A DNA stretch of 64,000 nt, taken from positions 11,428,101 to 11,492,100 of the forward strand of contig JAJEKV010000015.1 of NCBI GenBank assembly GCA_021234155.1, in the 5' to 3' direction. Shown in pieces: positions 9,926-21,582 of the stretch (its first letter is position 1; each line of letters opens with the position of its first letter). The notes beneath the pieces were generated by a model. It searched no databases. It was not told where the DNA came from and saw only the letters and a program-made list of their open reading frames with translations. The position numbers and the translations under genes were made by a program. This DNA comes from Isoetes taiwanensis. Taxonomy: Eukaryota > Streptophyta > Lycopodiopsida > Isoetales > Isoetaceae.

Positions 9926-10808
9926 AGTGGATGGTCGTGAACAAACATTTTATAACCGAAGTGGCATGATCGTGACAAAAGTTTTGCAAAATTGCCTAGA
10001 AAAAGTTATCCATGCATGTTTTAGCTATCTACCATGCATTCTATGTCTTATAGCACTCCATTCTAGCTTTCCAATCCATTTGAACCTCATCTTAAAAAGA
10101 TTCCCATAGCAGCAAGAATCAAACCTCCCACCCACAAAGATGAAGCCCTCCAAACCCCCCAATGCCACCACTGATATAATGACCCATAATAGTATCAGAT
10201 ATAGACTTCAAGTAAAGATGCTTTGAATAAGGAGGAGTTACAAGCCAGCGAGGATGGGCTGCTTAGAAATGGGAATACAGCCATACCGCAACCAACTTCT
10301 TCCTCATCAGCCCTTCGATACTTCAGAGCAGCTACATCAGCCTCGATAGCACCATCTCAAGATCATGACGATCTTCCACCTTAGAGATTGGAGGTCAAAC
10401 ACCAACAAGAAGAGGCACCATGTGGGACCAAGTACCAGCATTACTAACTAATCAGTAAGATTATACATGGATGCAAAAAGACTTTTCTCAGGAAGAGAAG
10501 TTGCACAGTAGAAGTGGTAAAGCACTCAACATTGTCATCGGCCTTATAACAGCAGCATGCAACTGCTAAGACGGAGAATCGAATCGATAAGGTCAACACA
10601 ACAATATCAATTCAGGAGTCATAAGAATCATCCTCAAATCTTGTAACCTCCAAGCCATATGAGTCGACATGAAAGTGTGCAAGTCCAAAAATAGAGCTCC
10701 AAGTAGCTTAGAGTTGATCCGACATAGAAACTAAACAACAAGTTACTTTACGATAACACGGAAAGGACCATATCAGACATACTTAAACAAGAATATCTAA
10801 GTAATAAT
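9926..10808. other. Decayed repeat sequence without a gene
   Basis: No coding region is supported. At about 10090-10165 the phrase GATGAAGCCCTCCAAACCCCCC resembles 26041-26075 (GTTGAAGCCCTCCAAACCCCCC), so both are copies of one dispersed repeat. On the minus strand near 10740-10785 a short gypsy-integrase-tail-like stretch (YGPFRVI) with an adjacent stop suggests an old gypsy relic; this is weak. Confidence 0.4.
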
Positions 10809-11590
10809 TTGATAGAAAACCAACGTCAACCAAGCCTTTTGCTTATCTTCTCCCATGATTTAGCAATACTTGCAAATGCTTGCACAAGAGTTCGTCGATC
10901 TTTTCTTTCAGCTGCAACATCCTCTCTATCTGTTAGGCGTCTTGCTCTTTCAATCCCCGCTGCCTTCTTGTGGGTTGTGACTAATGATGTTTCTATGCCA
11001 ATCTTGCGCGATTCAACATCTTGGAGCAGCTTAGCAAGGGTGTCAACGACTGAACTCTTCTTTCTCTTCTTTCCGCTTGATCATGCCTCCCTATCACTTG
11101 AAGTGGGAGTGGACTCCGCAGTCACACCCACACTACTATCAATGGTAACAGGTAAATTAATGGATGGCCTTCTCCCTTGAAATGTATCTAACAACTCAAA
11201 TACCTGCTGATCAAAATCAAAAGGCAAGATTTTCTCAGCCTTTCTGCTCGCCTTAAACATGCTAAAGTATGGAGCTGCCCTGTTCGCTTATCTAAATCCT
11301 TTATAAGCTTTTTATCTGATAACACATTGTCCCATTTGGTTTTGCACATGTCAGCAGTTCGAACGTACCCTTGATTTGCCAAAAACTCTGATATTTTCTC
11401 ATTTGCTTGCTGCAGTTTCAATCATGTCTCGAGTAGACACATGGATATCTACAAATTCCCATTCAATTCTTTTTGCTTCAATCAATACGATTACCTCATT
11501 AAAGGTCCAATTCCTTACCCTCACTCGCTTCTCTCCCTTGTTGCTAGCACTCTGGAAGGTGCTACAATCTCTACATCATTTTGATCATTA
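10809..11590 (-). pseudogene. Trihelix (GT-type) transcription factor relic
   Basis: Reading leftward from about 11590, one frame gives RNWTFNEVIVLIEAKR followed by IEWE, the first helix of the Myb/SANT-like DNA-binding domain of trihelix factors. After a frame change near 11415 the domain continues with GYVRTADMCKTKWDN and VLSDKKLIKD, the third helix and fourth amphipathic helix. Further left, in another frame, comes a basic stretch (SGKKRKKS) and a helical charged tail (KLLQDVESRKIGIE) like the C-terminal coiled region of such factors. Frame changes and an internal stop show decay. The Myb-like partner protein of PIF/Harbinger transposons is an alternative, since its fold is similar. Confidence 0.65.
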
Positions 11591-11719
11591 CTGGCTATTT
11601 GCTGCATTTTCATTAGTAATTAGGACCACTGCTTTGGATAATGCAAGGCTCTCTATATGTACTCTAAATTTTCCTATCAAAATTAAGGAAATGAGACATG
11701 AAACTGATGGGATATGAGC

Positions 11720-13111
11720 CGATGGGATATATGACATTACAAAAGATAGAGACAAAGCACACTGTAAAAGATAGAGAAACAAGGAAACAAAGAATCTGTA
11801 GAAACAAAAATTCTTTAGACAGCCCAAGATTTTGTAGAAACAAAGATTCTGTAGACAGCCCAAGATTATATAGACACATACAGCCCACGAATCAACAAAA
11901 GTCGATGAGAAAAAATACCTGATTATCAGATATCGATTATCGATTGTCGATGGAAGAAAGCTCTGTCAATTGGTGATGGAGCGGCGATAGAGCGTCGAGG
12001 GAGTCGCCGTAACAGCATTAAAACCAGCGGCAGGGACATCGATTAAAATTTCGTCCACAAATTGGAAGATTGTTAACAAATTATTAATGTTAACATAACT
12101 ATATGCAATGTGAAATCCGGTTAAAGCCTTAATTTAGCTCTAACAATTTGTTATAAATTAACCCCTCCTTTTCAACAATTTCCTTAACAAAAAGCATGTG
12201 TGTTGATTGTTAAATTAAATTTTCTTAACATAACATATTTAACCCATGGTCTGAAGGTACCCTTATTGTTTTTTTTAGTTCATTGGATCTGGGCATATTC
12301 TTAGAAATATGCCTGATCTAGGGTCCATAAATACACACCTGACACCCCCATATACTAGAGCGCTCCCTTGCGTATAAAAATACGTATAAGAGTGGCAAAT
12401 ACAGAGTGAACAACCATTGCAAAGCTAAAAAAATGTCCTTGCAAAGAAGCTGGCGTTCGCTTCTGAAATGACGCTTCAATTTTTGCTGCACGATTCGAAA
12501 CAGAGCCAGTAACATGGTTTATAACATGGGGCCGGTAAACAGAAGTGCATGAAAGCACAAACTTCAAGCTTCCGGATTCATAGAGTAGCTTTACAAAGAA
12601 GCCTCAGAAAGGAGATGTCTACATAAACAAAGCAGAAAGGCAGCAAACAAGAGATAAAACATATTTGCATCAGTGCTATAGCCTGCATGCTACTGGTATA
12701 GATCCTTCCCTGCACAGCCAAACCGTTCAAAAGCTTCTCATTCAAATCGACCCTGCATAGCCAAACCGTTCCATCCAAATCCGCAGATCTTGACCCGGTT
12801 AGCAACCATCATCTCTAGCGGCCCTGTTTGGAAGTATACATGGCCATAGCATACTAGAAAAGCAAGCTTGAAGTCAGATCTGGTGCCCCGCCATGCTCGG
12901 CCGTCATTGCACAGAAGCATAAATGTACTAATTCTAACCACTAAAATATACAATATTAAACCGCATCCCCCTTTTCTCGCCAAACCATTACCGATCTTAC
13001 TCCGGAGATAATTTGACAACCTTATTTGGTTGCTTGATTTGGGCCAATTTCCACAGAGCCGATAGCAGCAGCACCATAGCCGATAATAGCACCGTCCGTT
13101 CGGGAGCCGTA
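11720..13111. other. Intergenic sequence, short local repeats
   Basis: No coding region is supported. Near 11805-11880 a unit of about 38 bp (TTGTAGAAACAAAGATTCTG... AGACAGCCCAAGATT) is imperfectly duplicated. At 12710-12780 the phrase CAGCCAAACCGTTC recurs as CATAGCCAAACCGTTCC. Around 12060-12240 TGTTAAC/TTAACA motifs recur and may be a decayed MITE. Confidence 0.4.
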
Positions 13112-13325
13112 AAAGCAATCTAGTTGCAATCCTGCCCACAAAGCCAATCACATCATGACATGTGGCATGTTTCATCTCTAGGAATGTAGCACATAAATTT
13201 TACAGCAATGAACAACATCTTCTACCGGACATTCTTGGCTTTTACCTTGCATTCTCTGCATTAACCTTGCATTCTTGGAGTTTTACCCGCATTTTTGGCC
13301 TGCAGAATTGCAACTAGATTGCTTT
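13112..13325. repeat. Fold-back element with 19-bp perfect inverted ends
   Basis: AAAGCAATCTAGTTGCAAT at 13112-13130 is exactly inverted at 13307-13325, enclosing 176 bp that contains repeats of a CTTGCATTCT-type phrase. This is the form of a small non-autonomous DNA element. No clear target duplication was found. Confidence 0.6.
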
Positions 13326-13335
13326 CACGTTACAG

Positions 13336-13405
13336 TAATGTCAATTTACTTGACATTCCTGAGATGTCGACATGTCAACCGGGCTCCGCAAGTAAATTGA
13401 CATTA
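13336..13405. repeat. 17-bp perfect inverted repeat
   Basis: TAATGTCAATTTACTTG (13336-13352) is exactly inverted at 13389-13405, with a 36-base spacer. It lies directly next to the fold-back element and about 430 bp upstream of the PPR ORF. Confidence 0.75.
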
Positions 13406-13841
13406 GTGTATACAAAAAGTGAGCGAGCAATCTAGGTACTAATGCAAAAATATGCACGTGCATATGGCCAAAATCGATGAGCCAAACCGCACACACAACT
13501 ACAACACACCTTGGGCAGATTTTTGGGACGGACAGTAGCGGAATATAGCAGCCGCGCCTTCCCCTTGTTAGGAAACACACTTCAGCCCAGTGTCTAGGTA
13601 ACATGCTCCGACTGCAGATCTTTTGGTGCAGCATCTCTGTTTTCCCGGTAACTAATGAATCTTTTCTTCCGCTTGCAAGTCCCTTTCAACAGCTTACCTC
13701 ATGCGTTTTTCTGCTGCAGAACAATCTGGGCATTTCAAAGGTTCACGATAATAGATGGAAACCTCCATAGGTGCTTGGAAACTCAAGCATTGGCATCAGA
13801 ACAGGTTCCAGACATGCGTGGGAATTTGAATCGTACAAAGG

Positions 13842-16217
13842 ATGTTATCGTTTGGTGAGGATTTGAACATTTGTTTAAGGTGTACAATTTTTATATATTG
13901 CCAACTACATGAATTTTGCAGTTTGATGGATTATATTCGGATGGCTGTTTTTACGAGGACAATCTGGGTACTTAGGTCAACACAAAATTCAAAGCAGGGT
14001 ACTGATGCCATTCTGTTGAATGTGAAAATGTTGTCTGCGGAAGGGCATGTAAGGGAAGCGCTGCATCTTTTGGAGAGTCTTGATCATCAAGGGACTTGGA
14101 CATACCTAGAAGCTTGTGTATGTCTTTTGCAGGCTTGTACAAAGATGAAAGCACTTACAGAAGGAAAGCAAGCTCATGTTCTTCTTATGAAAAGCACATT
14201 AATGCCAACTAGTTTTCACTTGAATGCTCTTATCGGTATGTACGCCAAATGTGGGGACATAGAAGGTGGTCGCAGGGTCTTCAATATTATGCTTGTCCGG
14301 AACGTGTTCGTTTGGACTACTATGATTACAGCATATAACCAGAATGGAAGAAGATGGGAAGCACTTGAACTTTTTAAGGAAATGCAACGAGAAGGTGTGC
14401 AACCAGATAAGGTAACTTTTGTCAGTATTTTAAGCGTGTGCGCTGACCTTCCAGATTTACAACGAGGGAAACAGATGCATGCTTATGTCATTCAAAATAG
14501 GTGTGAGTCAGAACCATTTGTTTCAAGTACATTAGTTAATATGTATGTGAAGTGTGGAAGCGTTCAGAGAGCCAGTGAAGTCTTTGACAGTTTACCAAAG
14601 CGAAACATTATTTCATGGAATGCGATCATTGCAGGATATCCAAAGGAATGGAATGGAGAAAAGGTGTCGAAACTCTTCAGCCATATGAAACTGGAGCCGG
14701 TGAATCCCGATGAGGTTACACTTATTTGCATTTTAAATGCTTATGCTGGGACGGTAGGCATAGGAGAAGCAAAGCACTTACATGCTGTTATCCTGAGAGC
14801 TGGTTGGCACTCTGATATGTCAGTAGGTAACAGTCTTCTGGATTTGTATGCAAAATGTGGTTGTCCTTTGTATGCCCGTCTGGTGTTTGACAACTTGCCA
14901 CTACGTAATGTGGTGTCTTGGACCACAGCAATTGCAGGATATGCGCAAAGTGAGAATGCTGATAAGGCACTTGAGCTCTTTGACCTAATGCAGGATGGTT
15001 CTGTCAAACCAAACCAGGTTACTTTTGTTAATGCCTTAAGTGCATGTGTTGGGGCATTATCACTGGAACAGGGGAAAAGAGTGCATTCACATGTCTTAAA
15101 ATCTAGATACGAAGCAAATGTATTCATAGGGAATACGCTTATAGATTTATATACAAAATGTGGCAGCATAGAGGAGGCATGGCAAGTTTTCTATACCTTA
15201 GTTGGAAAAGATATCGTGTCATGGAGCACGATTATGCTAGGATTTGCTCAATATGGCAACGGCAAGGAATCCCTTGTGCTGTTTAAGGAAATGGACCTGA
15301 AGAACACAAAACTAGATGCTTCCTGCTTTGTCAGTGTTCTTGGCGCATGTACAGAAGCAGAAGCCTTGGAAGTAGGAAAATTCATACACGCGGACATCTT
15401 GAAAGTGGCATGTGAGTTGGATATGTACATTGGAAGTGCCTTGATTGACATGTATGCTACATGTGGGGATGTAGAGAGTGCACAGTTTATGTTCGTTTAT
15501 TTGCCTACTAGGAATGTTGTGTCATGGAGTTCATTAATTTCAGGGTGCATACATAATGAATGTTATATTCATGCTCTTAGATTGGTCAGAGAGTTCCAAT
15601 CCAGACATCTTAGACCGGATGTGGTCATGTTTGTCAATGAATTAAGTGCCTGTGCTGGTGCTGCTGCATTAGGACTAGGCAAACAGGTTCATGCTAACAT
15701 TTTAAAAGCTGGTGAGTTGAATGTTTTTGTAGGCAATGCAGTTGTTGACATGTATGCTAAATGTGGAAACATAGGCAGTGCTTGCCAAGAGTTTGACAGG
15801 TTGATAGTGTGGGATACAATCACATGGAATGCATTAATTTCAGGATATGCTCAACATGGAGATGCATTTGAAGCTATTGGGCTCTTTACTGAGATGCAAA
15901 TACAAGGCGCGGCACCAGACGGTGTTACCTTCATATCTCTCCTGTTTGCATGCAGCCATGCACAGTTGATAGATGAAGCCTTTTTTTACTTTGGTATTAT
16001 CACCCAAATTCATCGGCTTACTTTAGCAGTCGAACATCATGCATGTGTGGTGGATCTTCTTGGTCGTGGAGGAAACTTGGATGAGGCGGGGGATCTTCTA
16101 AACATGATGCCATTGGAGCCAAGCATGGAAGTATGGACATCGATCCTTGGTGCCTTTAGACTGCATGGGGATCCCAGAGACGAGAAACATTTGACGAGAG
16201 GAAAAAGTATGGGATAA
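13842..16217 (+). CDS. PLS-class pentatricopeptide-repeat protein
   Basis: 791 aa from ATG 13842; ATG 13926 (MDYIRMAV) is an in-frame alternative. From about residue 90 there are roughly six P-L-S triplets of about 101 aa each, with recurring signatures such as MYAKCG, VSWTTAIAGYAQ and GKQVHA. PLS proteins bind organellar RNA one base per repeat and guide C-to-U or U-to-C editing or processing in plastids or mitochondria. The end reaches WTSILGAFRLHGD, the start of an E domain, then diverges and stops. An E-like phrase (LLIFEL, ATPQDQEG) continues in another frame near 16210-16260, so the E/DYW part has been lost, probably by frameshift. The protein could act only with a partner deaminase, or the gene is decaying. 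No intron is needed. Confidence 0.88.
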   Translation: MLSFGEDLNICLRCTIFIYCQLHEFCSLMDYIRMAVFTRTIWVLRSTQNSKQGTDAILLNVKMLSAEGHVREALHLLESLDHQGTWTYLEACVCLLQACTKMKALTEGKQAHVLLMKSTLMPTSFHLNALIGMYAKCGDIEGGRRVFNIMLVRNVFVWTTMITAYNQNGRRWEALELFKEMQREGVQPDKVTFVSILSVCADLPDLQRGKQMHAYVIQNRCESEPFVSSTLVNMYVKCGSVQRASEVFDSLPKRNIISWNAIIAGYPKEWNGEKVSKLFSHMKLEPVNPDEVTLICILNAYAGTVGIGEAKHLHAVILRAGWHSDMSVGNSLLDLYAKCGCPLYARLVFDNLPLRNVVSWTTAIAGYAQSENADKALELFDLMQDGSVKPNQVTFVNALSACVGALSLEQGKRVHSHVLKSRYEANVFIGNTLIDLYTKCGSIEEAWQVFYTLVGKDIVSWSTIMLGFAQYGNGKESLVLFKEMDLKNTKLDASCFVSVLGACTEAEALEVGKFIHADILKVACELDMYIGSALIDMYATCGDVESAQFMFVYLPTRNVVSWSSLISGCIHNECYIHALRLVREFQSRHLRPDVVMFVNELSACAGAAALGLGKQVHANILKAGELNVFVGNAVVDMYAKCGNIGSACQEFDRLIVWDTITWNALISGYAQHGDAFEAIGLFTEMQIQGAAPDGVTFISLLFACSHAQLIDEAFFYFGIITQIHRLTLAVEHHACVVDLLGRGGNLDEAGDLLNMMPLEPSMEVWTSILGAFRLHGDPRDEKHLTRGKSMG

Positions 16218-16846
16218 ACTATTAATATTTGAACTAATAGCTGCTACTCCACAAGATCAAGAGGGCATTTACTGATGTTGAGGTAAAATAGTAGAAATAT
16301 AGCCTTGGATGGTTAAAATTGGAAAATTGCAAAGGCATTCCTGGAGGATGAAGACCTCGTCTGCAGGTGATGACATCGCGTCCCACTGAGCTGGTAGTCC
16401 ACTTTTAAGGTTGTGGCAATCTCAGAAACCTAAATTGATGTAGGGTTGAAACAAAGTCACAAATGGAGCGCAAGTAAAAGGACCTTTGAGGTGCAAGTGT
16501 AAACCATAGCAACATATGCCTTGAATTGCTGCAACCACATTATCTAGAATATGTCTGCCAGGCAAAAAACCTGTTTGTTCTTCGTCAGAATTTTTTTCAG
16601 CTTTTCAGATAAGTTTGTATCTTAGGTTGAGATTCCACTGCGGGGAATGGCAGAACTGCCTGCCTTCAAAAATTTGATTTGCTGTAGCTTGTGATTTCAC
16701 TGCCGCAAATTTCTCGGGGTGAAATAAAATCATCGAGCAAATTCATTGGAGTTAAGGAGTGCGTGATCTTTGATGCTGGCAATTTCTTTCCGCCAAATTG
16801 TCGGGGTCCATCCCCTGACAGTTATCCCACACTTTAGCGTTTTCCC
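16218..16846. other. 3' flank of the PPR ORF
   Basis: The first 50-100 bases hold the out-of-frame continuation of the PPR E region. The rest has no recognised gene or repeat. Confidence 0.5.
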
Positions 16847-17022
16847 AACCTCTCCTTGATGCTCCATATTATGGCCCCAAACCTCTCCTTGATGCTCCAT
16901 ATTATCGCCCCAAACCTAAACTACCTCTGTTAGTCACATCGGAACTTAACCTAAACTACCTCTGTTAGTCACACTGGAACTTAGGAAGTTTGCAATCCGG
17001 AACTTCGGAAGTTTGCAATCTG
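16847..17022. repeat. Three consecutive local duplications
   Basis: Three different short direct duplications follow one another: AACCTCTCCTTGATGCTCC (16847, 16880; period 33), CCTAAACTACCTCTGTTAG (16915, 16950; period 35), and GGAACTT with AGGAAGTTTGCAATC-type sequence (16976, 16999; period 23). This looks like repeated slippage in one patch. Confidence 0.85.
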
Positions 17023-17522
17023 TTCATTTGATTGGCTTGTTGGGGCTAGCATCCACCATTGGAATCTCGGCCTTAGGGCGGCTTCCCATGTGGGCTAAAA
17101 CTTGATTTTTTCTAAAGGTCGCAAACCTCTAAAGGAAATACAGAAAGAATGAGCAATCGACTGAGCAACTTTTCATTAACATGGTCATCTTTCTTATACA
17201 AAGAAGGGCGGTGCCCAAATTAGCAAGCAGATGCTAGCATATCATTTGCCCTGATAAGCTCCCAGACTTATGGAGAAACAAACGAAAATGCACCTATCAT
17301 GACCGACCATAAGCATATCTTGCTGGAAAATACCAATTCCAATACTCCCCTTCAAGATTGACATAGTCCTCTGCTTCAAAAAAAAAACCAGCTGATACAA
17401 CAAACTAATCAAACAACTAGTGCTGAATGAAAGACAAACATGAAATAAATCTGATCAGACTCCCCTTTTGCTGCGTTCCTCTCGTAATTTATGCTTCCAC
17501 CATCCCCATTTCTGCAAGACAC
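17023..17522. other. No gene recognised
   Basis: AT-rich sequence between the PPR flank and the copia relic. It may include the 3' untranslated part or LTR of the copia element, which lies to the left of its RNase H end, but no LTR pair was identified. Confidence 0.4.
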
Positions 17523-18450
17523 TCAGCGTGTCTTTCTTCCCAAAAGTTTTGTCAGAACATCGGCCGTCATAAGATGTGTGCTAAGATGCTTAATGACAAT
17601 CTTGCCTTCTTCAACTTTTACACGAGTGAAGTGGTACTGGGTCTCTATGTGCTTTGCCTTTGTCCAATTGCTTGGATTCTTAACTACGCATACTGCTGCT
17701 CTATTGTCATTGAAGATCACTGTGGGCTCTTGCTGCTCTACTGTAAGGTGCAGCAGTAGCCTTCTCAACCAAATGGATTCCTTGGAGGCAGCGCAAATGG
17801 CCATATACTCAGACTCACATGTGCTGATTGCAGTGGCCTTTTGCTTTCTGCCTTTTGCTTTCTGCTGGACCAGCTGACCACTCCCCCTTGCAGCAAAAAG
17901 CAAAAGCCTGTCCGAGGCTTTCTGGAATGGTGGTCACCTCCATAATCTGCATCCACAAAGATCTCTAGGACTGGAGAAGGATTGCTGCCTCCTTGATAGA
18001 AAATTCCAAGACGGGAGGTACCTAAGGATGCGTTTGACTGCCTTCCAATGCTGAATCCCTGGATTCTCCATGAACTGGCTCACTGTGATGACACTTTCTG
18101 CGATGCCAGGTCGTGTGCAGACAATGAAATGCATTAGTGAGCCTACAACACTGCGGTAAGGAATGTCTTTCATGGCATATTTAGCAGTAAGCAGTGATTC
18201 AATGCCTTTGGACTGGTGCAAGGTAACAGAATGCGTGCTGGGATCTTGGACAACCTGAACGAGAATCTTGTTGAAAATGCCCATGAGCAATAGATGCAAA
18301 TGATTCAACAAGGGTGATACAATTTGGCAGTGTACATAATAGTTCTTGCCTGGCAACATGGAATATGTATTGTTGTAGATTAGATAAGAATGATGTGAAC
18401 ATACATGGTATTGGTCCTAATTTAATATTGCAAGCTTGACACACTCCCAT
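17523..18450 (-). pseudogene. Copia polyprotein relic (end of RT and RNase H)
   Basis: Reading leftward from 18359: YRSVVGSLMHFIVCTRPGIA and WKAVKRILRYL are the copia RT C-terminus and connection. After frame changes near 17950 and 17890 the RNase H follows: DADYGG, SWSSRKQK, CESEYMAICAASKE and the C-terminal KHIETQYHFTR and ADVLTK motifs. The ORF is interrupted several times, so it is dead. The rest of the element (gag, protease, integrase, LTRs) is not recognisable here; 18360-18657 carries no clear copia motif. Confidence 0.85.
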
Positions 18451-19419
18451 ATCTCCATGCTGAATTTTGTTTCCATATGGGTGTTTTCCAACATGAGAGG
18501 CTTTGAGCGTGTTCCATCAGTATCAAAGATATAAGATCTTGAATCTTGGGTTGTCATAGTGGGAACTCTTTGGAGCTGCCCAACCCTTGTCTTTGTAGAT
18601 TATGCCAAAGTATGTGATTCGATGTCTAGTACTTAGTAAATTCACTAAGGCATTCATCAAAATACAAAGATGCGGGGGATCAGAGAATATTAATCTGACT
18701 TGAGGTTGGGAGAAGATGAGCGCCTACCGCCTGCGCCTTACCTCCTTCACCGACCCAACTCCGAGAATTTGCAAGGGAACACACACCCCCGATGGATGAG
18801 GCCTTGCTAGAGGCTGTTCTCCAGGGGCTAGGCTTCCCCTAAATTCCTTGGGAACATCATGATTCTGTGCTGATCATAGAAAATTTGATTAGATTAGCAG
18901 TAGAAACAAGGTCAAGAGTCGGTTTCTGTAGAATCAGTTTTAACTTCTATTATCTCTGCATCTTGTGTTTTGACAGAGTGGGTTCCATAAGAGTTTTTAC
19001 ACACAATTCTCAGCCCTTTCTGGGAAACAGCTTTGGCAGAAACCTCTTCCTTATGAACTGTCCTGTGGATTTTGGAGTCGAACCTATCTATCACTGGGCT
19101 TCTTTCTTTGATATGGAACCTGCCAGAACAATTCAAGAAATAGACACTGTGATCTGGAGGTTTTCGATTGCCAACTAAATCTTGTCTTTCCTAGAGTTCT
19201 AGTTTTTTTTGTTGTAGTCCCTAAATAGTTTTGTGTTTCCTGCTCCCATCTGTTTGGTATTCCGTTGTTTCTTGTTCTCTGTGCCTCTCTCCCTTCCTGA
19301 CTCTACCCATCCCTTTCAATGATAGATTCTGGGTAGGGCATGCAGGCCCGGTCAGGTACCCCCTTCTGCCCCCCTTTGATTTGACCCTTCCCGACTCCCT
19401 AGTTTCCCTAGTTCCGGCT

Positions 19420-21505
19420 ATGTCGTTCTCTAATATTTTCTCCAGACCACTCCTATTCAAGAATACTCTTAGCCTCCATAATCCAACTCGCGAGTTCCGT
19501 CCAAGCTCGACTAGAGCCAACCCAGCCATGTCTGCAAAGAATGGAGCGTCTTCTTCCCGAGTCAAGGCTCTTGCCTTCAAACCCGGTGAAGAAATAGATA
19601 TCAGGTACATAGCCAAACTGGAGTATGATCAAGATAGCGACTGGAATCAGATCAAGGAGCTCGATGCCCATTTTAATCTCCTGAAAACCCAGCAAAAAGC
19701 AACGGCCATCATCATGGATTTGATGCAAGATGGAGAAATCTTTCAAGCTTTTGAAGAACAGGGGAAAAACGAATCTGATTTCTTAGCGGGCAGGTCCGAC
19801 GACAAAAGATTTGCCTTCAATACCCTGGACAAAATTCAGCATCTGGACCTTTTGCTTACCTCGAAAATAACTATCAAGTTGGGCCACTCTTCCCAGAACT
19901 GCTGCAGTTTAAAAAACGGGGTCTTTCGATCTACCATGGATGAGAGCCAACAAATGTTACCAAAATCTCTGTTCTGGAGAAGCATGGAACAAAGTTTCTT
20001 TCAAAATGGTGGAAAGATGGGCTGAAACTTTTCCTACTGTTGCCGGAAAATGGAACAAAGACTTCAAAGAGCATACAGAGGCAGTCCTTCCTGATGCTGT
20101 GGTAACCTTGAAGATACTAAAGCAAAATTTCTGATCAGCGAGATGCCGTTTTCCAGCTCTATTGGATGCAAATGCATAGACAAGAATGGTTATTTTATTC
20201 CAGAGGAAGCTGTAAACTGCACCTGCCCAAATTGTACCGAATTCAAGAATGCCAATCTTAACGGAATCAAGTACAAAGAAAAAGAAAACAAAGTGCGGGT
20301 TGAGGTCCCCATTCTCGGCAAAGCAGATAAGATAAAAAGTAACATTTCTTACTCTGAAATTGTTCAAAATTCTGTTTTTAAAGTTTCAGTAAAAACTATA
20401 GAAAAAGATTACCAAGCATGTACTAATCTTACTGCAGAGAATCAGGTTCCTATTCTGGCAGACATCCCTGCTCTTCTTGACCTCTCATCTATCCGTGACC
20501 ACTCTGCTTCTAACACTTTTTTGGACAGAGGTCTCATTATTCACTTTCTTGCCTCCTGCCCTGCTCCCAGTGAAGTCAAGTTTCATATCACTAAAATCCA
20601 TCACTGTAAAATTGCCTCCATTCTGAAATTGGACACCAAGACCTTCCAAGTCATTTGCCAAGATAGCATCTATGCCAATAATGTGCTCAAAAAAAAAATC
20701 AATTCTTTTGGTAAGCATCTTGTCTACATTATGAAATGGTTCCCTGAATTCATCCCCGGCGACCACTCTAATATTTCCATTGTTACTTGGGCCAAATTCC
20801 CAAATCTTCCCCCCTCTTTATGGACCCCTAATCATCTCAGAGCTATTGGCAACCACCTCGGTCTGGTGCTTGACATCAGCATCCCTCAAACCAATTTTCC
20901 ATCTATCTGTCTATCCAAGTCTATCTCATCTGACTGGTCTCCTTTGGTTAGCATTAAGACTCCCCACCACAAGAACTTGGAAATTCAGATCAACTTCAGC
21001 AATGCCCCCCACTCTTGCACCTAAATCAGAGGTAGATGAAGAAACCGCCAAAAAGAGCAATCTTGCCCACCCGGAGGTCAAACATGTCTGGATCCAAAAG
21101 TCTAAATCGAATCAGAGCACCTCCCCTGAGATGGGAAAAGAAAATGGCAGCAGAAGCACAAGTAAAACCTCTGCTGCCCCCCCTGTTGGCGCCCTTAAAG
21201 GTTCGATTCTTAACCAGGCTCCCCTCAGCTCTTCTCAGGAACCTCTGGCATTGGCTCTGGTAAAAAACAGACCTTGTAGACCTATCACACCTGATTTCTT
21301 GAACGTGCTCAACATCAAGGTTCACTTCGATTCTTACCTCAAGACTCTTATCATGAGTATATGTGAAAGGAACCAAGACTATTCCAGTCCTCGGACCTCT
21401 TTTAGCAGAACTGAGCAGCAGGAAAAAGTTACCATCCAAGAGATCCCCTCTGAGCAGGATTGGAATCAAGTCATCAACAGAAAGAAGAAAAGAAACAAGT
21501 TTTGA
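19420..21505 (+). pseudogene. LINE ORF1, RNA-binding protein
   Basis: From ATG 19420 (or 19528) a helical N-terminal part runs to about 19915, then the frame changes and resumes at 20143. There a Cys-rich module (CKCIDKNGYF followed by CTCPNC) precedes the DUF4283-like domain of plant LINE ORF1 proteins: RGLIIHFLA, MKWFPEFIPGD and FPNLPPSLWTPNHLRAIGN. After another frame change near 21000 come VWIQKSKSN and a basic C-terminus (NRKKKRNKF). ORF1 binds element RNA and accompanies it to the nucleus. At least two frameshifts disable this copy. Confidence 0.82.
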
Positions 21506-21582
21506 AGCTACGAAGACCCCTATTAGAAGAAGTCCCAGGGAGCATCCCTCTCCTTATAAATCTCCTGTAATCCATAACGAAT

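Noticed and set aside
12318-13634. Several minus-strand ORFs of 65-145 aa
   Set aside because: No recognisable motif, no shared frame and no splice structure I could support.
13972-15451. Minus-strand ORFs under the PPR gene
   Set aside because: Antisense shadows of the PPR coding sequence.
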